From NCBI GenBank assembly GCA_043228905.1, contig JBHGNT010000005.1, forward strand, positions 1,674,001-1,738,000: a stretch of 64,000 nucleotides of DNA, given 5' to 3'. The notes beneath the pieces are model-generated. The model did not search any database. It was given only the letters and a program-made list of their open reading frames with translations, and was not told the origin of the DNA. This DNA is from Azolla caroliniana (Eukaryota > Polypodiophyta). This document shows positions 49,142-60,721 of this stretch, in pieces; the first letter of the stretch is position 1; the number at the start of each line of letters is the position of its first letter. The translations under genes and the position numbers were made by a program.

Positions 49142-52100
49142 GGCTGGTTAGCTAGCTACAGCCAAATATGTATAGCAATGGAAGCAAGCTACTTCCTTCC
49201 TAGGTTTGCAAGAAGCTGGTTAAAAAACAGAGTATGTAATTACTTACTACTCGCTACAGGACTAGCGATGGAGCTTGCTATCTCTAGCCCTGCAAGAAGC
49301 AAGAAACAGAGCAGTACCAGACAGAGCTTGATGGAAGCAGCCAAGCCTGAGATGAGAGATTGAGAGTGCATGAAGATGGAGATGGAGATGGAATCATTGC
49401 ACCCCTCCATGTAGGATTTCCTGTATTGTTAAATGGAGGGGGTGTGGTGGTGGCGGTGTTAGGGTTAGGGTTAGGTGAGATGGTGACAGCAGAAGCATTA
49501 ACTGCCATCACTATCCATGTATACATACATATATATACATCACATCCATCATTAATTAAAGCCAATTACTTTGCATGATGTGTGTGTGTGTGTCTGTATA
49601 TGTACATATTATGTATGTATGTATGTATGTATGTATGAATGTATGTATCTATGTATGTATGTGTGTGTATGTATGTGTCAGTCACATCACACATATATTT
49701 ACCGACACAGATTTATTTATTTTTATCCATGCGAAGCTTTAATTATTTTTTACATTATGCATATATCTCGGTCTATCTATCTATGATTATGCATACATAT
49801 ATGGCTATGGCTATCCATGTATGTATATGTATATGTACATACATATATATTGCCATAGGTTTGGAGTCATGGTTTATGGGGTCCAATACCTCTTTTGAGT
49901 TATGGCCATCGGGTTTTGAAGTTTGTTTTGCTAGGAATCGGGATCCATGAGTGAACGATACGTTCGTCCGATCCTTTCCTTGTCATGGGCTCCAACCCCT
50001 CATAGATCGCAATCTGTCTCTCGCGGTCATTAACAAGACATCCATCTCTATCTATCAACCTCGGCACACACCCTCCTTGCTTCTTCATTCATACTTGTCA
50101 TGTCCTTTGCTATCATCAATGCTCCTATAAATGCAGTCATCTTTCGCATTCAAGAAAACTAGGAAACATCGCATCACGCATCTCCCTCCCCGCGGAATCT
50201 TTCCACAAAAACACGACACATGAAATTGCCTTGCTTGTTGCCTTCTCAATAATCTAGGTGGGAAACAACTCTTGAATTTGCTTGCCCGCACCCAATATTT
50301 CCATCCTTTCAAATCATTTTGAGATTGAGATTTTGACCATATAAATACTCTATTCGTCCAATTTGAAGACAAAGGTTGTCATGATCAAAATAAGCATATT
50401 GCATCACCTATGGCATAAAGCTTCGTCCATCGGTGGAATAATTTTTGTTAGATGCAATCCCTCGTCCCTCTTCAGAAATAAGAGCTCCAATAAATAAAAG
50501 TTCCTAGGATTGATATGTATTCTCCTTGGACGGTTTATTTGAATCAATGATTACTATAAATTACTAGAAATTAGCAATCAAGTTAAGGATCTAACTTTTC
50601 TTTTACTTTGATGCATCTTTCAACATAGAGTGTGTAACCTTTTTTTACTTTGCTAGTAAACGTTGATGCAATAAAAGCAATGAGACAACAATAAGGTCGC
50701 ACCATTATGACCTTAGAAAGGCTTGACCTAGCCGTGAGACAATTGTTTTCTTATCTATATTCATACACTGCAAACAAATAACGTACTCAAGGTAGTACAT
50801 AAAAAATTGGAAAGTTTCTCTCTTATAAAGCTCGTACTTCCTTCATAGTTTAAAGACAATGCTCCTTTACGTTTTAGACTACAAATAACATGTTGTGACA
50901 AATAGCAACACCTTCTCCTAAGTAGGGTAATAAGATATGCGTCAAACGACACCCAAACATTTACCCAATATTATGTTGATTGTGAAGAGTTGATAATGTC
51001 CATAGAGGCAATTATTGGACCTGTGCCAAAACGCTTGAAAAGTGCTTAAGGTGTGTGGTAAAACCCAATGAGTCAAAGTACTTTTGAAAGTATCAAGGAA
51101 ATTGAACCACAGATGTAGCTTATGGGTTAGTTGGTGCAAGGGTGCTACAAGGAAGGCACTTTAAGGCGATAAATGCAAAGTAGATTAATAAGGGTTTCTT
51201 CCTGTCAGCACCTCCTACAAAGTGACCAAAGCAATTCTTTTTGTAGCAAGACACTAGTATATATTGCTATAGACTAAATATTCCTTACAATGCAACAATT
51301 TATTCGAATACCTTTTTGACTTGTTTCCACCAATGGATGTTGCTAGAAAATAAAATCCTTATGAGTGTGTTATGTAGTGAGGTGACATGTTTGATGCATG
51401 CATGTTTAATAAAGACTATGCTCCATGGCACATTGATGGATTGTGTTAATACATTACTTGTTATTATTGAGTTACGTGGTGTACTCGATGAGGTAATATG
51501 AAGACATTGTTGAAGCATGTAAATGCATTCTATAAATGTTGTTTGTTATTTTAATAAGAGTATTATCTACATTGGAGGCTAGTTTCCCCAAGTGTCCATG
51601 GGCATCTTTTAATAAATTGTCAAACTGCATTATCCCATAAAGACTTTTTGAAACCAAGCTCCAAGAGTGCCGAAAGTAGGTCTACGGGGAATGTTAATCC
51701 AGGAAAGGGGCAATGACCTCAAATGGCACTATCCCTTTCCCCTACTACCTTCATTGCACAATGCAAGTTTTCCACTACCATCACGATTACTCTAGCGTGA
51801 TATAGGCTATACACTACCACTATGTCTATCCTTAGCATGACATAGGTCATGCGTACCATGGATTTTGCAATATTAATTGCACAACATCTTTTTACTTTCA
51901 CGACGAGACCAAGATATATGGAAAGGAATAGTTACCGGCACACGCCTTCGTTCTGTTGGCCGACCCAACCCAACGCATTTGTCACACCCTTTCATGTTCT
52001 TTTTCCATTGTTGGCTACAACCACGGGTTGCCTTAGCTATGGAAAGGAATATCATTCTTCTATTATGCCATCTTGCTGAGCTCTTTTCAAGGTTCCACTA

Positions 52101-54773
52101 TTTTGAAAAACGTCGCCTTTGCATGTAGGGCATATCCGCGAGTATTAAAGAATGAATGCTTATGATAGATGGATGCTCTAGAAACCGAGGTTTGTAACGA
52201 GAATATGATGGTAGAAGAGGGTGGGGCATGATGAGGACATGTCCGGGACAAGGGAAGTATGGATCTGTCGGACGGACGAGACATATGCATCCACGTGCCC
52301 ATCATTATGGTTCATTCATTCATCACGTTGGGTAACACTTAACTCTATACATACATACATGATATACATTATACATATATGTACATCAATATAATTAAGA
52401 GAAGCTCATGCGAAATAGAAGCCGATAATAGTGAACCCGGGTTCGAATCTCGTTTAGCGCCTGGACCTGGTCTGGTCTAACCATGGATGATCTCTGCCGA
52501 AGGAGAAGGCCATAGCTTCTTCGCAGACTGCAGCCCATGGACCAGCAACAAGCCCCTCCAGGTAAACTGCTCTTTCCGTCCCTTCTCCTCCATGGCCAAG
52601 CTTCCATATCAGCGCTCGCTGGCTTAACAATTGTTTCCCTCGATCTCCATCGTCCAACGATCGTGTATGATTTCGATGTACGCCCATTGTTGATCAAGCT
52701 CATTCTGTTAAACAGACAAAATACAGGGTTGAATGGTTTTTCTGGACGAGATTTTTTAGGCACGGCAAATGTAGTATTCCTCGTGATATAAATCTCTATA
52801 CATCTTTTGGCTATGGTAGAGACAAATGTCACACTTTCATAAGACCACAGCTTTCTGAGTTGTAGCAGAGCTACGGTTGTGTGTCTTATTGAAATCTATA
52901 AGTTTATAGCCATGGTTTCAACAAATGTTGCACATTCATCCACAGTGTTTCTAACTACGATGGATGTAGTGTTGCTCGTGAAGTTAATCTGCATACATTT
53001 TTTTGGAGAGTAAAGGAAAATAATGTATAGCTAAATAGCTACATTTCTCTTCACATGGTCAGTAACAACTGAAAGAGACTGACTGTAAGTAGAAACAAGA
53101 ATTTTGAAATATGGTAGAGATAGTATTGCACGTGGTTTATATGTTTAATGGCTATGTTGCTTGCGTTTTATCTATTCATAAGACTATGGATGTGCATTTA
53201 ACATAGTTTTAACCTTAGAAGTGACTTGCAGAATGAGAATTCTGAGGTATGGCAGAAACTATATCGCGTATGACATAAATCTTTAAATAACCACACTTTT
53301 GGAAAATTCTCAATATCCGATGTTACAGCATATAACATCTTGTTCTAATCCCATATATTTACAAGAGAATTGCAGAGAGAACGAAGACCCAGAGGAACTG
53401 AAGAAATAGGTTGAGACATGGGCTGGAGAAGGGATAAGGGCCATGATTCGTTCCAGAATAGAACCTGATGATTTGTTTAACACATACAAATAAAATAAGA
53501 ATCTTTGAAGAAAATTTATTTCAAGATGGGGCGAAAGGGGTTTTCAAAGTGGAGAAACCTTCTCAAGGAAAACCAAACCATTTGACAGGATAGAATCAGT
53601 AAATATCTTCTTACAAAGACCCAGAGGAGACTCTACCACAAAGACCCAAGGTAGCTACATTCTCTGTGTATGGGAGAATGGCCTTCAATAAAAATCCCAT
53701 GGCCTTTACTTCTGTTTGAATATGAGTGAACTTGTTGCAGAAAATGTTATTTTTCCTCAGCTGAAAAAACAAAAATGCCTATAATATTTGGCTTTTGTTA
53801 GGGAAAACTACCAAAAATATGCTTATATGTTACCGAATCTAAAAGAGTATGTTGATTTATTTTTCAAATTTATGGACGCATGCATTGTTCTCATTCTAAT
53901 GAATCTTAATGATTGTCTAGCCTATTGAATCTTAACATTTGGTATATTGTTAACCCTAAACCTAGTGAGTGGATACTTACCATCCCCATGAACCTCGGCT
54001 CTCGGAGAGCCCTACACTTCCTCGAACTTGCTGTTAGATGTTGAGGTAGCATCATGGCATCATCGCCCAAGTATGAAGATATGCAAGGTATGCAATGAAA
54101 ACCTAGTGAAGGATGGTGAGCACATATCTGCATGCATTGTTTTCACGTAGAGAGTTTTCATTACAAAGTAGTAACTTCCTTTCTTAGGAAGATTTACATA
54201 CAAAATGATATTTTTATACAGTTCCCTTGTGGGTGATAAAAAATCTATTCTGATCTAATTTAATCTTATCATGTAATATAAGTCTTAAAATTCCATCGAT
54301 ACCATACATGTATTGTATGATATGACTTAATAACCTTGTCTTTTCTATGCTCAATCTAGACTGTTTCTGCTACCCCACTTACAAAGCTTCTCACTCTCTT
54401 GGAGGCTGATCATAATCTTTTACTGGGTCATTTAAATGCATTGTATCTCACTGCTTGGTTCCTTTGTCATTCTATTAAAGATGGTTGGGCCCTTGATTTT
54501 GGGTAGTCAATATGACAATATGCATCACTTCGTTTTGAATCCCAGTCAATTTATGATGAAAATTTGGGCCGTATGCTAGAGCGACCTCATCTTTATTTCT
54601 AATATTGGCTGATAAGTATTACATTTCATCTTTTTCTTTGCCAAATGTAGTTATAATCCCATAAAGATTTGTTTTTTAATTTGTAAGGTAGAGTCACAAA
54701 CTTTATCTGGATGCATGGGAACTTATTTATGTAGCATTCTGAAATTGATGTTCTGAGACTTCTGATATGACAG
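49142..54773. other. Interval between GDSL and trihelix genes
   Basis: No supported gene in 5.6 kb. It holds the GDSL promoter side, an (ATGT)n microsatellite at 49607-49668, TTAGGG-like repeats at 49459-49475, and AT-rich sequence. I looked here for a trihelix (tryptophan-rich) DNA-binding exon belonging to the gene at 54774 and found none. Confidence 0.55.
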
Positions 54774-56045
54774 CAACATCAAGGGAAGCTTCACTCAACC
54801 TTGAACATAGATTGGATCGAGAAGGGAACTCACTAGAATTACCATCAGGTGATACAGTTGTTGAAAATGGTTTGCACCACTGGGGCTGGAGAGATCCTAC
54901 TGGTAATGGTAGTACAATATATGGCATATTTTAATCATTAATGACACAGCAATTAAAATAAATGCATTTAAAATCAATGTTTCTTACGTAGGTGGAGACA
55001 GGACATATGGGGGGAAGGTAATAATTGTTAAATGGGGAAATGCGACAAAGAAGGTAGGGATTGATGGTACTGGAGAAGCTATTAAAGAAGCAATTAAGTC
55101 ATGTTTTGGTCTCCGTTCAAAGCGTGCATTCTGGCTAGAGGATGGTGATGGAGTGATAAGAAGTTTTGACCGTGAAATGCCTATAGGGATCTACACCCTT
55201 CACCTAGATGAAGGTAAGCAATTATCCTGAGTCACTGGTTTATTCATGCTACTTGGATGTTTCAATTCCTATCGAGGAAGACATAGATTTGAATATCTTG
55301 ATTCCTAATTAAATATTATTGACTGTTCTAGAAGTTTGCAAGATAGTCTGCCTCGTTGCAACTTTAGTTTGCTGAATTGATTGTGCAAATTTTGCACCCA
55401 AGTAGACAGTCGGGTTTCAATCTTGCATCTTTTCTAGTCTAAAAGGAAGCACAGAAGGAGTAGTCATATATTTTGATAGACTTTTTCTGAAGCAAATCAC
55501 CTCAAGTCTTGGATCCAGAAGCATGACAGACTGTAGTGCGAGTTTTTAGTCCCAATGATGGGATAGAATTATTGTTTGAATCTGTCTGAAGTGAGCAACT
55601 ATTTATGTCTCTATTCTTAGTGCATTTACATACATGTATAGATAATTTTCTGCGCTCAGTAGTTTTTCCAGGATAAATGTGTCAAAATGATGATCCCAGT
55701 TTTGCAAATTGGTAGATTTTTCCTTGTATCTGTAAATCAACAGACATACACGTATAAACATACATACATACATATACATGATATAGATAGGTTTGTTTTA
55801 TGTAATGACACACATATGTTAATTAATACTAGGTTTATATAGGTGTGACAATCAAGATATGCTCACGTGAGGATGATAGTGGGCAGCTTCTACAGACCAC
55901 TGAAGAGAAGACATTCTATACAGAAGATGGATTTCATGAGTTTTTGAGACGTAGGCAATGGTCTGGTCTGCGGGAGATTGGTAGCTTTAGGGATGTTGAC
56001 ACATTTGATGAACTTCAACCATTAGGCGTGTACCAAAGAATCTAA
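54774..56045 (+). CDS. GT-1-like trihelix transcription factor, C-terminal exons only
   Basis: Three exons, 54774-54902, 54992-55213 and 55843-56045, join in frame at G/GT junctions to a stop at 56045. They encode a region homologous to the C-terminal half of the light-responsive GT-1/GT-4 trihelix factors. It starts with [15 protein letters not shown] and continues with [75 protein letters not shown] and LQPLGVYQR. In the family this part serves in activation and oligomer contacts. The DNA-binding trihelix, normally encoded upstream, is not recognisable between 49142 and 54774, so the gene is either spread over a long first intron that I cannot resolve or truncated. The coding sequence itself shows no stop or shift. 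Confidence 0.82.
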
Positions 56046-57525
56046 CTAAACTGCTCAACTCAGAAAAATGCACCATTCAAGCAAATATGTACAATGAGTT
56101 CTGCCTTTTTGTTAATGTTACATATTATGACAAAACTTGCTCTTTATCAGTGATGAGGATCTGGCCAATCAAAATATGTGAGTGTCAACAAGTCCTAAAT
56201 GGCATTGAATTGTGGACCAACATGATTTTGTTTCCTCACAATTATCCTGTGGTTCGGTTTTTCTGTTTGCCAGGTTGGCAGTTAAAATTTCTTGAATTCG
56301 AAAGTAGTTGTGAACTCTTGTGAATGACTAGAAGGTGGCCAGCAAATATAAAGCTGGGAGTTACAAAAGGTTAGGCTTGTGATAGTGATAATCATGGCAA
56401 TCAGAAAGAAGTCTTGAGCACTTGAAATAGATCATTTTGTTTGAGCAGAAAATATAGACAGTTTTAAGTTTAGGTAGCAATTCCTCCTTGGCTGGATATG
56501 CGTGTGCATGTGAGGATTGCTTCCATCTGGGGCACTTCAATTCTTGTTAATTTGACTTATGGATTCACAAGGAATATTACAAATGTAATATCATCAATAT
56601 TGCCATAGTGCGCATATACATTCAGTCAATGGGCAATGCTAGGGTTTAGTGATGAATTGCAAGAGGAGCTCTATCAGGCATTTCATCCATGTTGTAATAG
56701 TGCATATATCCATTCAATCAAAGGGTATGAGGGATAACACATTTTGAAGAGTTTGATGCACAACATTTCTTGGATTGAGATTAAGTTTTCTTATGAAGCT
56801 CAATTTTTATTAGTTTTGAGGCAATTTGCCAATGCCGTTCATTGGCATGTAATTGTAATGCTTCTAGTTTTGATAATTCAATTATGTATAATTTTAAGTT
56901 GTTTGGCTATGGCCAATCACTTTGGTAATTACCATTTTGAATCTTAGTTTTTACATGCAAAATAAATCATTGTTAGTTACATCAAAACTCTTTGGAAGAG
57001 GATAGAAGAGAAAATATGCAGACAAGAGGAAGGAGAAAACATTGGAAGAGAGGATTAAAAAAGACAGAAAAACATAAAAAATATATGTCATGTATTTTGA
57101 TATATATCACTAATGATACCCATTGTGTTTTCAATAATGTCTCATTATACCCTCCATCAAAATGTATCTCGTAACATTGGGTTCTCCTTCAATTAAATGT
57201 TTAATGGGTTTGCTTGCATCTTAGCTTGCATGGTGTGACGTGGGGTGAGCATGGGGTCAAGTTTTTTGCGGTGAGTAAAGACACGTTAACAACGAGACAA
57301 GCAAGCTTTGTATTTGTATCTCAATGGGATTGAGAAAGTCCAATTGTGAAGATGGTTGCCGAATACACAAGTGTTCATGGTCATAGAGATGTGTTTGTAG
57401 TGGGACAAATGCAATTCTTACACCTCCACGAGTAGTGTGTTCGAATGTCAGTGGGTATACATATGTACATACATCCTCCATGCATGCATGCATACGCATG
57501 CACATGTACATATGCACACATACGC

Positions 57526-57586
<61 letters not shown>

Positions 57587-57860
57587 TACAGGGCATAAGG
57601 AAAACGTAGGGGTATCTCTCTCATGAGGGCGAATTAAGAGATACTCCACCCGCAGATTCCGATTCTCTGCGCTCCCAACCACCCCCCATTGTCCATGGCA
57701 TTTCTTCATGGGGTTTTTGTGAATCTCCAGACAATGCAGAAGCAGAAGATGCAGAAAACGACGGCGACAAAGAAGCAATAACGAAGAAGAAGAAGAAGAA
57801 GAAGGAAGAATGAAGACGAAGAGTCAGAAGACAGGAGAAAGAAAGAGGAAAAAAGAAAAC
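56046..57860. other. Interval with microsatellite
   Basis: Trihelix 3' flank, AT-rich, then a (CATACA)n microsatellite at 57524-57590 and GA-rich leader sequence up to the gene at 57968. No supported gene. Confidence 0.5.
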
Positions 57861-57917
57861 ATGGTCCAAAACGACCCCGTTGTTTGCCCTCAGTTTCTTC
57901 GTCTTAAAGCTTCCTAA
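57861..57917 (+). other. Upstream ORF resembling the N-terminus of the next gene
   Basis: An 18-codon ORF, MVQNDPVVCPQFLRLKAS then TAA, ends 50 bases before the ATG at 57968. Aligned without gaps, 10 of 18 residues match the start of the main protein (MEENDPVACLPFLNPEAS). It looks like a duplication of the start region turned into an upstream ORF. If transcribed in the leader it could reduce translation of the main frame. Confidence 0.45.
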
Positions 57918-57967
57918 GAAGGGAGAAGAAGGGAGAAGGAAGAAGAAGGAAAGAGGAAGAAGCTATC

Positions 57968-58231
57968 ATGGAAGAGAACGATCCTGTGGCATGCCTTCCA
58001 TTTCTTAATCCTGAAGCTTCTGATCGAGGTCGTGTCTGCAACGTCACGAACCAGAATAATCGGAAGAATCAGAACCGCTTGTCCCCACGATCTCTGCTCT
58101 TAGCCTGCATGAAGCTTGTGGATGATTACAACTGTGAAGCTCTACCTGACATTGCGCCAGAGGACCATGCTACCATTCTCATGCCCCTCCTCAACGCCTC
58201 CCATCCTCATGATCAGACTTTCTTGACACAG
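57968..58231 (+). CDS. First coding exon of an unidentified gene
   Basis: The ATG at 57968 (MEENDPVACLPF) opens 88 codons ending at a good donor (ACACAG/GTAACT at 58231/58232). A GA-rich leader precedes it. The sequence includes LSPRSLLLACMKLVDDYNC then EALPDIAPEDHATILMPLLN, a leucine-rich helical look that would fit the start of an F-box-like or leucine-rich-repeat protein, but I do not recognise the family with confidence. No second exon is visible before the copia LTR at 59700. The rest would be beyond the element or beyond the window. Confidence 0.5.
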
Positions 58232-59699
58232 GTAACTTCAAAAACAATTTTTTTTCCTTTTTCTGACATATTGAGTCATTTCATTTCTATTCTATGTGAT
58301 AAGTAGCATTATTATTACGTTTTGTTTTTCAGCTGTTTTTTTCGATGATATTTGGTTTTTCTTTCTTCTGTTATGTTCGTTTAGGATTTTGTTTTTCATT
58401 TTTGTCTGGTTGTATGGTCAGAACTTCCGGCTGCAGGTTAGTTATTAGAATTCTGTGGGTCTCTAATCAACTGTTTTCCATGTTTCTTTTTCTGAGGTTT
58501 TATCTTAGCTTTCAATCTTTGATTTTTTGTGTGTTCATCTTTCTGGTTTGATTTTCACCAGTTGCGTCTTGTGTCTATTACATGTCGTTTTTTTGGTAAG
58601 CGTTCTTGTAAATCACAAGGTTTTCTCGTGCATTCTGTGTGCTATATCAATATGATAACATATGGTTGCATGATCCAAGACATCAAAATGTTCACATTGG
58701 CAGGTGTGTTTCTGTGCTCATTTCTAGGATTTGTTTATTCATCTGTTCATACGATAGCATAACATGATCAGAAACTTTGCCAATGTGCTGACTAATTTCT
58801 TGATGACATGATTTTCTTGTGTTCATTTCTAAGGCTAGTTTTGTTTTTGGTGGTTATACAGACAGTAACACTTGGTGGTGTGAGGCTCTAAAATATAGAC
58901 ATGTTTTTAAAACATAAGATTCTGATAAATTTTGTCGAACTGTTTGCAAAGTTTCTAAACAACATTTCCTTGTATCCATATGTAGTTTTTATTCAATCGT
59001 TCTATCTAGATGTCGGACATTTATTTTTGTGTATCCATTCTAGGTTTTCTTTAACCATGTTTCAGATGATAAATTTTTTTGCTCACTTTCTATGGTTTTT
59101 GTGAACCATTTTTCCAGACGATAAAATGTCATTATGAGGTGTATTTGTGTTCTCCCTGTATGACGTATTGCATAATAACACTTACGAAATCAGTTAAAAT
59201 GTATTTGTGTTCTCCCTGTATGTCATTTATTTTCTGGAAAACTCACGAAATCAGTTAAAATGAAATTCTATGGCCAATTGTAATGGACAAAGGCCTATAG
59301 TACAAAGATTGGAGCCCAAGATTGGTATTTCAAGCACTGGGTACAGTTATCACTGGGTTCAAATGCGAGTAAAGGTTATGTGTCCAATTTTGTAGTTTTG
59401 CCACTTATAAAGTCATGGTGAAGTTAGGGGTGAGGCCCTACATAAAGTCACTTAAAAGCTATATGTTCCTGAAGATATTTTTTCAGAGACCAGCACTTTG
59501 CAATACAAGCTAGACTTACCTTATTCAACCCAGTCATGCAGAACTCGAAATTCGGATTTGGGGCTGATTGAGACAATCTAGAGTGCAAAAAACTGGCTAC
59601 GTAGTTATCTTACTGAATATTATGTATGGACTCCAGAAGCTGGTTTCATGGCTCCAATGATGGGATTACTTCTTCATCAAAAACTGATGCCTACCTAGT
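58232..59699. other. Presumed intron or flank of the gene at 57968
   Basis: T-rich sequence on the plus strand, typical of plant introns. No acceptor followed by a convincing exon was found. Confidence 0.45.
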
Positions 59700-60523
59700 T
59701 GTGAGTTAAAGTATAAATACAAAAACAAATAGAAAGAGGAAAAGCTCACATGAGTGAAATGGTGAGACTTGGTTAGTTGTGGCTGTTTTTTCATTCACAT
59801 GGAGACTCAAGATGACACAAGCTTTCTTTCTCACATTCTTGTTATGGACACAAGTTTGCTCCATCTCATGTTCTGTTGGAGGATGGCAGCTCTAGACCTG
59901 CAATCTCTTTCATCTTTATTGTCTCTCTTTTACATTCTAGATTCTTCTCTCTCTAGAATCTGCAACTCTTTAAATGCCTTCTCTCTTTTCCAAGATATTC
60001 CCTCTTATTCCTAGTTTATTGTACCTGTTTAGCAGTACAATACTCACTTAACTACTAAACAACCATTTCACCCACTTTCCCCAAATTTGTATAAATAGGC
60101 TATACCGGCCTCTTTTATAAAGACTTTTACTTTTGCTGCTACTTACAAACAAGCTCTACTCTTTGGCTATGTCTCTACTCTTTGCAACCATTTTTTCTAC
60201 TACTTTCTAACAGCCTTCTCACAGCTTGACTGTCTCGCTGCTAAATCGAACTGTAGATTGATTAGCGAAGCGTCCGCAACCGTTGGTGAGCGAGGACTGG
60301 CCCCTAGAGGGAGCAAAGCCTATCGGCCACCGACCATCGCATACAAGATTGGGCGGCAGAGGCCCGGTGATCTTGTAGAAGCAATCGATGCCAGATGTTC
60401 CGTTTGTATGAATTGTGAACACACTACGACCGAACGTAGTAAAGCCACTGTCAAGGAATTGAGTACCATGTCTATTTTGTTCTAACAATTGTTCTGTTGT
60501 TGCTATTAACAGCTTTTCTCACA
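59700..60523 (+). repeat. 5' LTR of the copia element
   Basis: 824 bp from TGTGAG to CTCACA, a perfect 6-bp inverted terminal repeat. TATA box GTATAAATAGG at about 60090-60100. The partner LTR is outside the window. Confidence 0.8.
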
Positions 60524-60535
60524 TGGTATTAGAGC
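60524..60535 (+). other. Primer binding site of the copia element (initiator tRNA-Met)
   Basis: TGGTATTAGAGC directly after the LTR matches the usual plant copia site TGGTATCAGAGC with one mismatch. Confidence 0.85.
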
Positions 60536-60721
60536 AGTGAGGTCTCCATATCCTCAGCCTGATTTTTTTTGCCAAAGAGCACACAGACCTATCTTCTTTT
60601 ATCCCTCCTTCCCAACCCTATAGAGGAGGTTCTTATTTTTTTCTTTTCCCCTCATTTGAGCCTCGCCTAGCATCTAGGGAGGAGTAGAAAGACCCTAAGC
60701 ATCTACTTACAGTGTTGCAAA

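Noticed and set aside
49459-49475. TTAGGG-type repeats as an interstitial telomere
   Set aside because: Only two and a half units, and not the plant TTTAGGG type. Too short to support the claim.
50761-51139. Minus-strand open frames with aromatic-rich sequence
   Set aside because: Possibly a decayed mobile element, but I could not match any domain or ends, so no call is made.
52430-52455. tRNA-like B box (GGGTTCGAATCTCG)
   Set aside because: No matching A box or cloverleaf upstream, and the motif alone is common. Not called as a tRNA or SINE.
57257-57778. 173-codon minus-strand frame with a long Cys-Val/Met-Cys run
   Set aside because: It is the CATACA microsatellite read as protein.
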